Source of the DNA: Marinicella algicola
GTDB taxonomy: Bacteria > Pseudomonadota > Gammaproteobacteria > Xanthomonadales > Marinicellaceae
DNA length: 64,000 bases
Direction of reading: 5' to 3'
NCBI RefSeq assembly: GCF_028401385.1
Contig: NZ_JAQOMR010000001.1
Coordinates: 3,640,501 to 3,704,500, forward strand
Position numbers and translations under genes: made by a program. Positions 1 to 9,667 of this stretch are shown piece by piece (position 1 is the stretch's first letter; the number at the start of each line of letters is the position of its first letter). The notes under the pieces are model-generated. The model did no database searches. It saw only the letters and a list, made by a program, of their open reading frames with translations, and had not been told where the DNA came from.

Positions 1-225
1 ACCAGCAAGAACGTACCGTTTGACGGCAACGACAGCGGCGGAAGAAGTCGAGCGAAGATGGCTACGTTTTTGCAGCCGATGATGGTGGCGGCATAGTTGA
101 GGCTGAATTCCACTTAACGAAACGCCCGAAACGGTTCCGACAAACCGAGCCAGCTCTCTCCGGCCAGATTCAGCCAAGTGGTACACTTTCCCGCCAGCGT
201 TGACATACTGCAGGTCATTTCGGTG
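1..225. other. left-edge stretch with no recognised gene
   Basis: I see no convincing coding signal or RNA gene here. It lies downstream of the minus-strand TRAP permease gene, whose stop codon is at 226. No strong inverted repeat followed by a T-run was found, so I do not call a terminator. Confidence 0.4.
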
Positions 226-2124
226 TCAAAACAACATATTAGGCAGCCAAAGCACCATTTCCGGCCATGCGATCAGTAGCCCGACAAAGCCCAGCATCAA
301 TAGAACGAAGGGTGTTGCACCGCGAATAACATCCATGATCGATCCGCTCTCGCGCACACCTTGAACGATATAAAGGTTCATGCCGATCGGCGGTGTAATC
401 AGGCCAATCTCCATCATCAGGACAAGGAACACGCCGAACCACACCGGATCGATTCCCATATGCGCGATCAACGGGAATACGACCGGCAGGGTGGCAATCA
501 TCATCGAAAGTGTTTCCATGAAGCAGCCAAGAACCAGATAAAAGACGACGAGAAGCAGAATAATTTCAAGCGGCGTGGCGCCGAATTGCGAAACGAAGGC
601 GGTCAGCGCCTGGGGAATACCGAGCATCCCGACCACAAAGTTCAGGAACAGCGCGCCAACCATGATCAGCAGGATCATCGCTGATGTGCGAACCGTCGAA
701 ATCATAGCCTGATGCAGAAGTGCGAATGTGAGGCGACGTTTGGCAATGGCAACGACAAGCGAGCATACGACGCCGATGGCGGCTGATTCAGTCGGCGTGG
801 CCCAGCCGAGATAAATGCTGCCCATAACCACGATAAAGATAACAAGCGGTGGCAGAATATCCAAAAGGCTCATCAGCTTATCGCGCAACGGCCGGGCTGG
901 CAGAGCCGGGCCAGCCAGCCCGGGATTGAGTACGCAAAGAACGATGATCAGTGCCATGAAGCAGGCCGTCAGCAAAAAGCCGGGCACCAGACCGGCCGCA
1001 AACAGTTGCCCAATCGAGGTGTTGGTCATTGAACCGTAGATGATCATGTTGATCGAGGGCGGGATCAGGATGCCGAGCGTTGCGCCGGCTGCGATTGTCC
1101 CGGTTGTGAGGCGCTCATCGTAGTGTCGCTCTTTCAAGATCGGCAAAGCGACGGTTCCGATTGTCGCTGCTGTTGCCACAGATGAACCTGAAACAGCTGA
1201 AAAGATGGTGCTGACACCAATATTCGAATGCAACAAACCACCCGGCAATCGACGCATCCAGTCAGAAAGGCTCCGATAAAGCGCGTCGGCAACGCCTGAA
1301 CGCACCAGTATTTCACCAAGAAACACAAAGAGCGGTATGGCGGTGAGGAGAAAGTCGTTCTGGCCGCTCCACATCTGATTGCCGAAGCCCATCAGTGTTG
1401 GCCAGCCCAGGTAAACGAAAGCGCCCAGAAAAGCGGTGCCGAAAAGGGCAACGGCAACAGGCAGCCCTGCCAGCATCAGCCCCAGCATGATCAAAAAGCC
1501 GACCCCTGCTTCATAGACCCCAATCATGATTCCCCCCTTCGGATCGTCATAGCTATCAAAGGTCTCTTCTTCGATGATGTCCTCAAGGCTTTTGCAGCCA
1601 TAGAAAATATTGAGGCGCGCCCGATCCCGCAGCATTAGCCAGCTCGCATGCAACGCCACGCATGACGAACAAATGGCGAAAAAGGCGAGGCCGCAAACCC
1701 AGACCAGTTGCGGGCGCCACAAGCGAGTCATCAGAGGTGTGCCGGAGAGCGATTTGTACTGAATGCTTTCCATCATGGCACCGTAGCCGCGCCAGACAAT
1801 GAATATTGCCATCAGCGCCACACACCAGCACGCAAAAAGGTTCAAGAACGCCTGAGTGCCTGTCCCGACGCGCTCAAGCACGATTTCCACACGGGTGTGT
1901 GCGCGCTCCAGCAAGGCAAAGGAAAATCCAAATGATGCAACGACCGCCAGTGTGTAGCCACCATATTCGTCAGCGCCTTGAAGAGAAACGTTGAACACGT
2001 TGCGCATGATGACCTCCAGGGTGATCATCAGCGATATGCCCAGCACGGCATAACCGGCCATCAGCGCCAGAAGGCGGACAGCGGGCAGAAGGTGCTTGGC
2101 CAGCGGGTTTTCATCGACAGGCAT
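226..2124 (-). CDS. TRAP transporter fused small/large permease (DctQ-DctM)
   Basis: Inner-membrane component of a TRAP (tripartite ATP-independent periplasmic) importer, which uses an ion gradient to take up organic acids delivered by a periplasmic binding protein. The 632-residue product has a DctQ-like four-helix part at about residues 15-165, with a conserved 'MRNVFNVS' segment. A polar linker follows, then a DctM-type part from about residue 200 with many hydrophobic helices, the 'GSSVATAATIG' hairpin and the 'ILIPPSINMIIYG' segment typical of the large subunit. Q-M fusions of this length are common in alphaproteobacteria. The reading frame is intact. It lies just downstream of dctP on the same strand, probably as one operon. 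Substrate cannot be read from sequence; the neighbouring racemase/decarboxylase-like enzyme hints at a dicarboxylate or amino-acid derivative. Confidence 0.9.
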   Translation of the reverse strand: MPVDENPLAKHLLPAVRLLALMAGYAVLGISLMITLEVIMRNVFNVSLQGADEYGGYTLAVVASFGFSFALLERAHTRVEIVLERVGTGTQAFLNLFACWCVALMAIFIVWRGYGAMMESIQYKSLSGTPLMTRLWRPQLVWVCGLAFFAICSSCVALHASWLMLRDRARLNIFYGCKSLEDIIEEETFDSYDDPKGGIMIGVYEAGVGFLIMLGLMLAGLPVAVALFGTAFLGAFVYLGWPTLMGFGNQMWSGQNDFLLTAIPLFVFLGEILVRSGVADALYRSLSDWMRRLPGGLLHSNIGVSTIFSAVSGSSVATAATIGTVALPILKERHYDERLTTGTIAAGATLGILIPPSINMIIYGSMTNTSIGQLFAAGLVPGFLLTACFMALIIVLCVLNPGLAGPALPARPLRDKLMSLLDILPPLVIFIVVMGSIYLGWATPTESAAIGVVCSLVVAIAKRRLTFALLHQAMISTVRTSAMILLIMVGALFLNFVVGMLGIPQALTAFVSQFGATPLEIILLLVVFYLVLGCFMETLSMMIATLPVVFPLIAHMGIDPVWFGVFLVLMMEIGLITPPIGMNLYIVQGVRESGSIMDVIRGATPFVLLMLGFVGLLIAWPEMVLWLPNMLF

Positions 2125-2185
2125 GGGTGGGAATCCAAAAATCTAAAGGGTCGCTGCTTGAACAACGACCCTTGCGTCTATGTTG

Positions 2186-3228
2186 CTACTGGATCGTGAT
2201 GCCAGCTGCTTTGCCGGCGGTTTCGTTCCAGGTTTGCGAGCAGGTCGGGTCTACAGCGTTGCAGGTTTCCGTCCAGATTGGCAGCACCACTTCACTGGCA
2301 ACGTCCTTGATGCGCTGCTGGTCTTCTTCAGTGATTTCGACCAGCTGCATATCGAACTTCTTATAGTTCTTGCAGGAATCCATGCCGGTATTGCAGGCGA
2401 TTGCCTCAGTATTGGCGGTCTCGGCCAGATCCCACATATAGTCTTCCAGCTTTGTGAACTGCGCCATCAAAGCTTCCTGCTCATCCGAAGAGAGGCTGTT
2501 CCAGGTATCAAGGTTCATGAAATGCCCCTGAACAGAGCCGGACACAGAAAGCGGCAAAAGGTAGGACGTGACTTCGGGCCAGTTGCCGCTATTGGCCGAG
2601 ATCGGCGAGGTAACACCGCAAGAAGCGACGCCACGCTGCAGAGCCGGATAAACTTCAGAGAATTGCAGGGTCACCGGCGTTGCACCGAAGCTCTCAAGCA
2701 TCGCAGACATGGATGGTGTGAAGGAGCGAACTTTCAGGCCCTGAAGATCATCCAGGCCCTCGATTTTTCATTGCAGAAGAAAACCTGCGGCCCGAAGGGC
2801 CAGAGGGTCAACACCTTGGCGTTGAACTTTTCCTGAAGACGCTGATCAAACGCCTCGCGATAGGCATCCACGACCTCGTGCAGAGACCCCATGTCGGTTG
2901 CCACGCCCATCAGGTCGATACCCTCGAAAAAGGGATCGTCGCGCGACGCCATGCCGATCTGAACAGACATAATGTCGAATGTGCCGCCGCGAAGCATTCT
3001 CAGTGCGTCAGGTGCTTTGACGCCGACAACGTCCATCGGATTGTAGTTGATGCTCAGATCGACGCCTGAAGCTGCCGGCAGTTCTTCAAAGAAAGACCGC
3101 TCGATTTCGACCTGGTTGTTGTTTTGAGAGAAGTTCCCGGCGATCCGAAGCGGTGTTTCTGCCAATGCCGGGCCGGCAAGTGCGATGGCGCCAGCCGCCA
3201 GAATGGTTCGCGAAAATACAGTGTGCAT
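2186..3228 (-). CDS. dctP: TRAP transporter periplasmic solute-binding protein (DctP family), read with one frameshift
   Basis: Periplasmic binding subunit for the DctQM permease immediately downstream. I place the start at 3228 (residues MHTVFSRT), because an AAGGGA ribosome-binding site lies just upstream and a clear signal peptide follows, with cleavage likely after 'PALA'. The mature part begins with a DctP-type first strand ('LRIAGNFSQNN') and keeps the family's 'LTLWPFGPQVFFCNEK' segment. The frame breaks at the T-run 2764-2768. Adding one A on the coding strand restores 'CNEKIEGLDDLQGLKVR', which continues into the second reading frame down to 2186. This is one gene of about 347 residues, the normal size. 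The break is most likely a homopolymer deletion error, not decay. Confidence 0.85.
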
Positions 3229-3521
3229 CCATTTTCCCTTATTTGAATTCATTCCTATCAAGACTGTTGCAAAATATTATTGGAATGCCAAGCGCCGATT
3301 CACAATTTTAGGCGAAAAAATGGTCGAAAATCGTTATTGCCTATTTGGTGGGCAATTGACTTATTTTCAATCAATGTATTGCTTTAAAATAGGTTTTATC
3401 GTCTTTATGTGACTCAACTATTGCTTTTCAGGTTTTTTCCAGGACAGATGATCTAGTGAGGATGCGACGTTTTCCGTCTGCGTAAGTGAATGCAAAAATG
3501 GCCTGAGAAGAGAATTTTTGA
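3229..3521. promoter_or_regulatory. divergent intergenic region between TRAP genes and the racemase-like gene
   Basis: This AT-rich stretch separates dctP (leftward) from the racemase-superfamily gene (rightward) and must carry both promoters. It contains a loose inverted repeat, ATTGA and TCAAT arms near 3355-3378, which could be an operator for the adjacent GntR regulator. The match is weak and no defined consensus supports it. Confidence 0.3.
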
Positions 3522-4262
3522 ATGCAAAATAATGACGAAAAACCAACACCAGCCATCATCGGTATGTTGACGCCCTCGTCAAACACGGTGGTGGAACCTT
3601 ATACAAGCGCGCTTGCATGGCCGCTTTTCCCGGACGTGAGCATTCATTTCGGGCGGTTCAGGGTTCGCCGCATCGCCCTCGATGGCGCATCGGACCGGCA
3701 GTTTTCTCTGGAGCCTATTCTGCAGGCAGCCGATCTTCTGATGGATGCGAAGCCGGATATTCTCGCCTGGAACGGAACGTCGGCCAGTTGGCTGGGTTTC
3801 GAAACAGACGAAAAACTATGCACTATATTGCGGGAGCGCTTTGATGTTCGCGCGACAAGTGCAGTCTTGAGCCTAAACCGGCTGCTTGAGAGATTTGGCG
3901 TGCGCAGGCTGGGGTTGGTCTCGCCGTATACCGCTGATGTTCAGGAAAAAATAATCGATAATTATCGGAAAATCGGAATAGAAACAGTTGCAGAAGCCCA
4001 CAGCAACCGTAGTGATAATTTCTCATTTTCCGAGGTTGGTGAAGATGACATTGCAAAGATGTGTCGTGATGTCTCCCATGGGAAGCCGGATGCAATTGTG
4101 ATCCTGTGCACAAACATGCGTGGCCCCATGATTGCTGCCGACCTGGAAAAAGAGTTGGGGATCCCGGTTATGGATTCAGTCGCCTTTACACTTTGGGGAT
4201 GCCTGCACGAACTGGGCATTCCAACACAGCGACTTGAACGCTTCGGGCAAATTTTTGCATGA
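3522..4262 (+). CDS. Asp/Glu racemase-superfamily enzyme resembling arylmalonate decarboxylase / maleate isomerase
   Basis: Predicted cytosolic enzyme of 246 residues from the cofactor-independent Asp/Glu/hydantoin racemase fold. The N-terminal 'GMLTPSSNTVVEP' segment is typical of the maleate isomerase/arylmalonate decarboxylase branch. The second catalytic cysteine is visible at C196 ('ILCTNMRG') and the conserved tyrosine at Y136 ('VSPYTADV'). The first cysteine position is glycine (G85 in 'WNGTSAS'). Known family biology: racemases and maleate isomerase use two cysteines, whereas arylmalonate decarboxylase has Gly-Thr-Ser at the first site and one cysteine. This pattern therefore favours a decarboxylase-like or other one-cysteine chemistry. 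It sits between a TRAP importer and a GntR regulator, consistent with catabolism of the imported acid. The frame is intact. Confidence 0.8.
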   Translation: MQNNDEKPTPAIIGMLTPSSNTVVEPYTSALAWPLFPDVSIHFGRFRVRRIALDGASDRQFSLEPILQAADLLMDAKPDILAWNGTSASWLGFETDEKLCTILRERFDVRATSAVLSLNRLLERFGVRRLGLVSPYTADVQEKIIDNYRKIGIETVAEAHSNRSDNFSFSEVGEDDIAKMCRDVSHGKPDAIVILCTNMRGPMIAADLEKELGIPVMDSVAFTLWGCLHELGIPTQRLERFGQIFA

Positions 4263-4303
4263 TTCCGGTTACCCGTGATTTAACGCGATTGTGAGAATTG
4301 GTT

Positions 4304-4995
4304 ATGGGACACGACGTCAGCTTACCGAGGGATCAGCAAGCGCATTTGGAGCTTTCACCGGGAGAAGCCAGCCTGCATGGTAACCTTGTCGCCCGTATCA
4401 GGACTATTTTGGTCGATGGCGAGCTTGCTGACGGGACACGCATTCCCGAAGCTGACCTGTGCGCCCGATTCAATGTATCCCGGACCCCGCTGAGGGAAGC
4501 ACTCAAAGTTTTGGCGGCGGAAGGCTTTGTGGTTCTAAGGCCCAATCGCGGCGCGATTGTCGCGCCACTCGATCCAGCCGAAATCACACCACTTTTCGAG
4601 TTCAAGGGCGCACTCGAACGCCTGATCGGGCTAACAGCGGCTGACCGGGCGACCGATGAGGAAATCGCAGCCCTGGAAGAAATCCATCTTGCCTTGGATA
4701 CCGCAGCCCGTGAGGGGATTACAAGCAATATACGAAGTTGAACTACTTGTTCCATCACAACCTGGCCAGTGCGAGCAAGAACGCCATCCTGGCACAAAAC
4801 TATGATGTCGTTCAGCAGCGCATCTGGCGATACCGCTTTATCGTCAATGAATATGAAGAACGCTGTCGGGAATCTTTCGCCGAGCACGAGCGGATCATCA
4901 TCGCGCTAAAGGCGCGAACGCCACTGGACCTCGCTGAACGGCTTGAGGTCCATAATCAGCGAACTGCCGAAGCGATGTCTCTGGCTTTATGTTGA
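4304..4995 (+). CDS. GntR-family transcriptional regulator (FadR/FCD type), read with one frameshift
   Basis: DNA-binding regulator, probably of the adjacent TRAP/racemase genes. The N-terminal winged helix-turn-helix is clear at about residues 20-85 ('DGTRIPEADLCARFNVSRTPLREALKVLAAEGFV'). An all-helical FCD ligand-binding domain follows ('FEFKGALERLIGLTAA', later 'FHHNLASASKNAIL' and 'EHERIIIALKAR'). The frame breaks at the G-run 4714-4717; one more G restores 'EGDYKQYTKLNYLFHH' and gives about 231 residues, normal for the family. An ATG at 4304 is preferred to the TTG at 4298. It follows the racemase-like gene by about 40 bases in the same direction, so the two may be co-transcribed. Confidence 0.8.
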
Positions 4996-5330
4996 AAGCC
5001 TGATTGCTCAAACCTGCATAATCGGGGTGATAGCCTTTAGGGCTGCCGAAGTTCCGCAGGCAGGATCATGCTTCGCGATTGAACCCCGCATAGATCGCGG
5101 TCGGTGCCATGTGTGATTGGCGCCTCTATCGATTATCGGAGATGACACGCAAGTGCCATCTCAATAGCGGCAGTAAATTCTAGATCCGCTACAGCATGCT
5201 TACGAACATACGCAGTCCGCCTTCGGCAAAATGACTGTGATGGCGGGCCGCGTCGAGCAAAGGCCCCGGTTCTTCGTGGTCAACGAGCCAGGCGGTGCGC
5301 TTCAGCTGCCACCTCAATAGTGCGCAGCAA
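4996..5330. other. stretch without a recognisable intact gene
   Basis: All frames are interrupted and I recognise no domain, RNA gene or repeat. It joins the GntR gene to the remnant-bearing stretch that continues to about 5930, and is best regarded as degraded spacer DNA. Confidence 0.4.
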
Positions 5331-5666
5331 TCAGGGGCTCAAGCGCTTCAAAGGCGCTGCGCACATGTTCAGTCGAGCAGATGGAATCGCGATATTTTGG
5401 GCGCGCAGCGTTTCGTGCACGGCCTCCAGATCAATGCCCGGCAGTTTCCGGTTCTTCACGATGGTCCGCCCACCACGAATGACTTCTTCGATATGCGGCT
5501 GGGTGGCGCGCGCAAAAGTGTAGTGGCGCGGGTCGACGTCCATGATCCGGTCCGGGTCCAGCCGAACAGCGCACATGCACGACCTGGCTTTCATAGGGAA
5601 GGCTTTTGAGAAAAGCCTCACGGGTCTTCGGTGCGGCTTCGATTTCATCGAAGGCAAAGGGGCCAC
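5331..5666 (-). pseudogene. C-terminal remnant of an amidohydrolase-like metal-dependent hydrolase
   Basis: The reading frame contains a segment, 'HIEEVIRGGRTIVKNRKLPG' followed by 'IDLEAVHETLR', with the look of the C-terminal beta-sandwich of amidohydrolases (cytosine deaminase/chlorohydrolase type), where a 'VIxxGRxVVRDGRL' strand precedes a final helix. The upstream residues 'VRLDPDRIMDVDPRHY' also fit the part just before that strand. No catalytic HxH domain is present, so only about 70 residues of the original tail remain. Its position beside a TRAP importer and a racemase-like enzyme suggests that the ancestral locus had a hydrolase of the same pathway. The match is by eye only and uncertain. 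Confidence 0.35.
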
Positions 5667-5765
5667 GTTCAGTTTCCTCGTTCTATCCGTCTTTCTTCTG
5701 GCCGCTTTATTTGAAAGCGGCTTTGTTCATTGAATATCAGTTGCCACCGAACGCAGCCAGCCCAG

Positions 5766-5924
5766 TTAACCGCACACCTCCATGACTTCATTGATGCCTA
5801 CAATTACGGCCGCCGGCTGAAAACGCTGCGTGGCCTTACGCCCTACGAATACATCTGCAAAATTTGGGCAACAGAGCCAGAACGGATTAAACTTAATCCG
5901 CACCATCAAATGCCGGGACTAAAC
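5766..5924 (+). pseudogene. IS481-family transposase C-terminal remnant
   Basis: About 53 codons encode the characteristic end of IS481-type DDE transposases: 'FIDAYNYGRRLKTLRGLTPY', then 'EYICKIWATEPER' and finishing with 'NPHHQMPGLN'. This is the extreme C-terminus of the family; the catalytic core and N-terminal helix-turn-helix are absent and the flanks show no terminal repeats I can identify. It marks an old, decayed insertion between the TRAP/GntR block and the polysaccharide operon. Confidence 0.75.
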
Positions 5925-6242
5925 GCCAGCATGGGCTCAAGGTGTCCGTGAGCAGCAAGGGAAAGTGTGAAGTCGAGAGTGCCCGAGTGGGATTTGCCAT
6001 CGATCGCATGTGAAAAATGCAATCCTCAACAACGCTAAAATGGCAGAAAGAACAGTTGGTGGCCGTGCTTCGGTAACCGATATTTAACCCTGTCTGTTTT
6101 AGAAATGATAGAAGTAAAACAATCATTTTTCCGTGCCCGGTCGCCTTAATTCTAACTGTATGGCAAAGAACCTCAGGATGAGGTTGAGGTGAATTTCGGG
6201 ATTTGTGGTCGATCGTAGCTGCATTTTAAACAGGGGCATAGT
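5925..6242. other. upstream region of the polysaccharide operon
   Basis: There is no gene here. The stretch should hold the promoter of the wecB-led operon, but I could not identify convincing -35/-10 boxes or a riboswitch. An AGGGG ribosome-binding site lies about eight bases upstream of the GTG start at 6243. Confidence 0.35.
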
Positions 6243-7392
6243 GTGAGGGTACTTTCTGTTTTCGGAACCAGGCCTGAGGCCATAAAAATGGCGCCGGTTA
6301 TCAATACTATCGCTCACGATAGCGCTATCACGTCGATTACATGCGTCACCGGACAGCATCGCGCTATGCTGGATCAGGTTCTTGATCTCTTTGGTATCGT
6401 TCCTGATTTCGATCTTGCAGTCATGGCCCCGAACCAGACGCTGAACAGTCTGTCCTGCAGGGTTATTACCGGACTTGACGATGTTCTCGACCGTGCCCGT
6501 CCGGATTATGTGCTCGTCCATGGGGATACCACTTCGGCGATGGCGGCGAGCCTGGCTGCTTTTCACCGGGGTATCAAGATCGGGCATGTGGAGGCAGGGC
6601 TGCGAACCTATGACCTTTCCAAACCCTGGCCGGAAGAAATGAACCGGCGGGTTATCGACGTTGTGTCCTCAATCGCATTTGCGCCGACGGCAACCAGCGC
6701 CAGTAATCTGCATGGCGAACATCTTGGCGGCCGTGTCATTGTCACCGGCAACACCGTTATCGATGCACTGAAGGAAACCGTTGGGCGTATCCACGATGAT
6801 ACAGCCTTGCGCAACATGCTTGAAAGCCGGTTCTCATTCATCGCCCCTCCCGCCGGTTGCTTCTGGTCACCGGTCACCGGCGTGAGAGTTTCGGTGATGG
6901 TTTCGTCAATATATGCAGGGGTCTGGCAAGACTGGCTGAGCGTGATGACCTGGAAATTGTCTATCCGGTCCACCTCAATCCGAATGTATCCGGGCCCGTA
7001 CACGAGTTGCTCGGCGATTTAAACAACGTTCATCTCATAGAACCGTTGGCCTATCTCGATTTCGTTTACCTGATGGAGCGGGCCTATATCATCCTGACAG
7101 ATTCCGGTGGTGTCCAGGAGGAGGCCCCTCACTTGGAAAACCAGTTCTGGTGATGCGCGATGTAACCGAGCGACCAGAGGCTGTGGCTGCCGGCGCAGTC
7201 CGGCTGGTGGGAACGAACCCCGACACAATTGTTGCGGAAACAGAAAAGCTCCTTGATGACGACGCGCACTACGCAGGTTTTTCCCGCATCATCAACCCCT
7301 ATGGTGACGGGCACGCAGCCAGTCGCATCGCCGATGCCATCGCGGGGCGTCAGATCTCGCCCTTCACTCCAAATGTTCAGATACCGCAATAG
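6243..7392 (+). CDS. wecB: UDP-N-acetylglucosamine 2-epimerase (non-hydrolysing), read with two frameshifts
   Basis: Interconverts UDP-GlcNAc and UDP-ManNAc in the cytosol, supplying ManNAc units for surface polysaccharide. The start is GTG with an AGGGG site upstream. The N-terminus '[17 protein letters not shown]' is diagnostic. Further family motifs are '[16 protein letters not shown]', '[10 protein letters not shown]' and '[12 protein letters not shown]'. After a frame change near 6844-6851 come '[13 protein letters not shown]' and '[12 protein letters not shown]'. A second change near 7128-7135 restores '[18 protein letters not shown]'. The rejoined protein of about 383 residues is full length. 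Both breaks are single missing bases. It is the first gene of a same-strand cluster with nfrB/nfrA-like genes; in E. coli the WecB function (NfrC) is required for the same glycan. Confidence 0.9.
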
Positions 7393-7404
7393 AAAACGGA
7401 CGAT

Positions 7405-9648
7405 ATGAACACTAATAAAAAAACTCGGGTCAAAAATTCAGATTTTTCATCGGTTTGTCAGGTGTCATTCTATGTGCCGGGCTGCAGGCGGCCGAAGCCG
7501 GTGATGTGAGCGATGCATTGCGTTCACTGGCGGCTTCCGATGTTGTCACCCGCAAGGTTCCACTCACCGAGCTTGGCATTGACACGCCTCTGGCACTTAC
7601 CTCCTCCTTTATCGCTCGTGATATCTATATCCCCGTGCCGGCCGGCGTTCCCCTCATCAAGCCGAGCCTTTCTTTTGACGGCCGATATCTCAGGGGTGAT
7701 GGTGGCACGACGACATATGTTGTTTCGCTGGATGGCTATGCCGTTGCCGCCCGTTCGCCTGAAAAGGAAAGCGGAGTAACCGGCTTCGATATCGGCGTTG
7801 ATGGTTCCCCGCGCGACAACGGTTTTGTGAAGCTCGGCATTGAGTGGCTGCCTTCGATCGGCAAGTTTTACTGCGACAACACCCGCCCGATCGGCAATCA
7901 ACTTTTGTTGAGCCGGATACCTACCTGGAATACAGCTACAAAACCGCAGATTTGACAACGGTCGCCAAAGCCTTTTCGGCACTGACTCAGGACGTTACGC
8001 TTCTGGTTTCCAGCGATCAGCTTGATCAGGCAAGTTATGACGCCGCCTGGCGACTTGGCCTGGCACTGGAGCGGGCCGGCAAGAGTGTGACGGTGATAGC
8101 GTTGCCGGGGCCGGGCGATACAGTCGATGCGTCAGCCGTCGACGTGCCTGAAGCCTTGCAAACTATCCCGGCTTTCGCAGGCCTTTCAACCGGAGGCTCC
8201 GTCACACTTTCGAATGCCGCTGAAGCCGGCGCATTCATGCTTCTCGGCGCGCCTCAGGCGCGGGCAGATGTGGCTGTGGTCAGCAGCAGCCTTTCCTTGA
8301 AATAGATACCGCGCTGAAGGCGCTCGCGCAGCAGGTTGTCACTGCCGAACCTAGTGCGCGTGATGCTTTTCAGTCACTCGTCGCTGCACGGGACACGCTT
8401 GTCCAGCCGGCTCAGCCCGGATCGTTCAGCGTGCGCCTTCATGGCGGACAACCTGTCATCGCGGTAGAGCCGGACGGCGCCAGAGATGCAGCTGGTCTCT
8501 TCAGCGCGCTGTGGCACCGCACAGCCGTCTCCGGCGATATGGTCGTGCGAAGCGCAACCGTACCGATGGCAGATGGTGACATTGTGGCGCTGACATCGCT
8601 GGTCAATACCAACGGAAATCTGGATGTTGTGGCGCTTGGTGACTGGTCTACGACGACAGATCTCAGCAGCGATGTTCCACCAGGAAAAGTGCCGACTGCA
8701 CTCTATATCAGCGTTTCCGCCGCTCCGGGCGCAACGGAGACCAGACCGGTTGCCTCGGTTTTCCTCAACGACATACTGCTTGGAGCAAAACAGCTTGTGG
8801 CCGATGGCGCGCCGGAGATGATCTCGGTCGATGTGCCCGCATATGCGCTCCTTCCGCGCAATTCAATCGTAGTGCGATTCCAGCGCCAGCCCGCCAGCGA
8901 CAGATGCCGGGAAGTGCCGCAGGCCTTCCCCGTTTCGGTGCTGCCGGGAAGCTATATGCAACTCGGACCAGCCCCGGAGGCAGATGATTTTGCATCGATT
9001 GCTGCAAGACTTTCCGGCGAGAGCCAAGTTGTCGTGCGCAAGAACTGGCTTGATAATGCATCCTTGACGCTGCCGAATGCTATTGCCCTTGCAAATTCCA
9101 GCGGTATTTCGCCCGATCGCGCCAGCTTGAGCGTTGTCGATGCAGCCGTTATTTCCGCACCCATCAAACCTTTTCTTCTCCTGGACGTCGACGTTACTGG
9201 CGACGACAACCGCGCAAAGGTCGATCGCGGCAGCGTCACGATTGAAACGGCGAAAGGAACAACACTCTTTGATGCTTCCGGTCTTTCCGACGTCGCCGTG
9301 TTCGAGACCAAGACCGGCAGCCAACAGCCGGGCCTTGCCTATCTGAGCGACGGGCCCGGGCCTCTCATTGAAAAGCCGCTCAGGTTCGGTCACGGCGATG
9401 TCGCGGTGATTGGCAGCGAAGGCGTGCTGGCCGAGGTCAGAACCAGCGGCAAACCACTGGAGACCATCGAGCAGTCTGATCGCCTGACGCAGGACGGACA
9501 TGGGTTCTCCGTTCGGATGTTAACCGATCGCGATTTCTGGTTCCGTCAGGCGCCGGGCATCCTGACCGCGGTCATTCTCGGCGGTTTCATTTTGCTCCTG
9601 GTTTTTGCCCGTTCCGCTAAGCGCCGCAAACGCAACGACCAGAGCTGA
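7405..9648 (+). CDS. BcsB-like periplasmic, membrane-anchored polysaccharide-synthase subunit, read with several frameshifts
   Basis: About 748 residues after rejoining. The ATG at 7405 begins 'MNTNKK'; with one A added in the A-run near 7416-7422 it runs into a signal peptide ending 'LCAGLQAAEA'. The middle has the BcsB-type pattern 'DTYLEYSYKTADLTTVAKAF' followed by alternating strands and a 'GKSVTVIALP' segment. Near the C-terminus is one transmembrane helix ('ILTAVILGGFILLLVF') followed by a basic cytosolic tail. This architecture, a large periplasmic part anchored by one C-terminal helix, is that of the cellulose synthase co-subunit. It starts 12 bases after wecB and ends 20 bases before the GT2 synthase gene, so it probably partners that enzyme. 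Breaks lie near 7420, 7880 and 8300. It could alternatively be a distant BcsB-fold protein unrelated to cellulose. Confidence 0.7.
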
Positions 9649-9667
9649 TCGGGGTCAGGCAGAAAAC

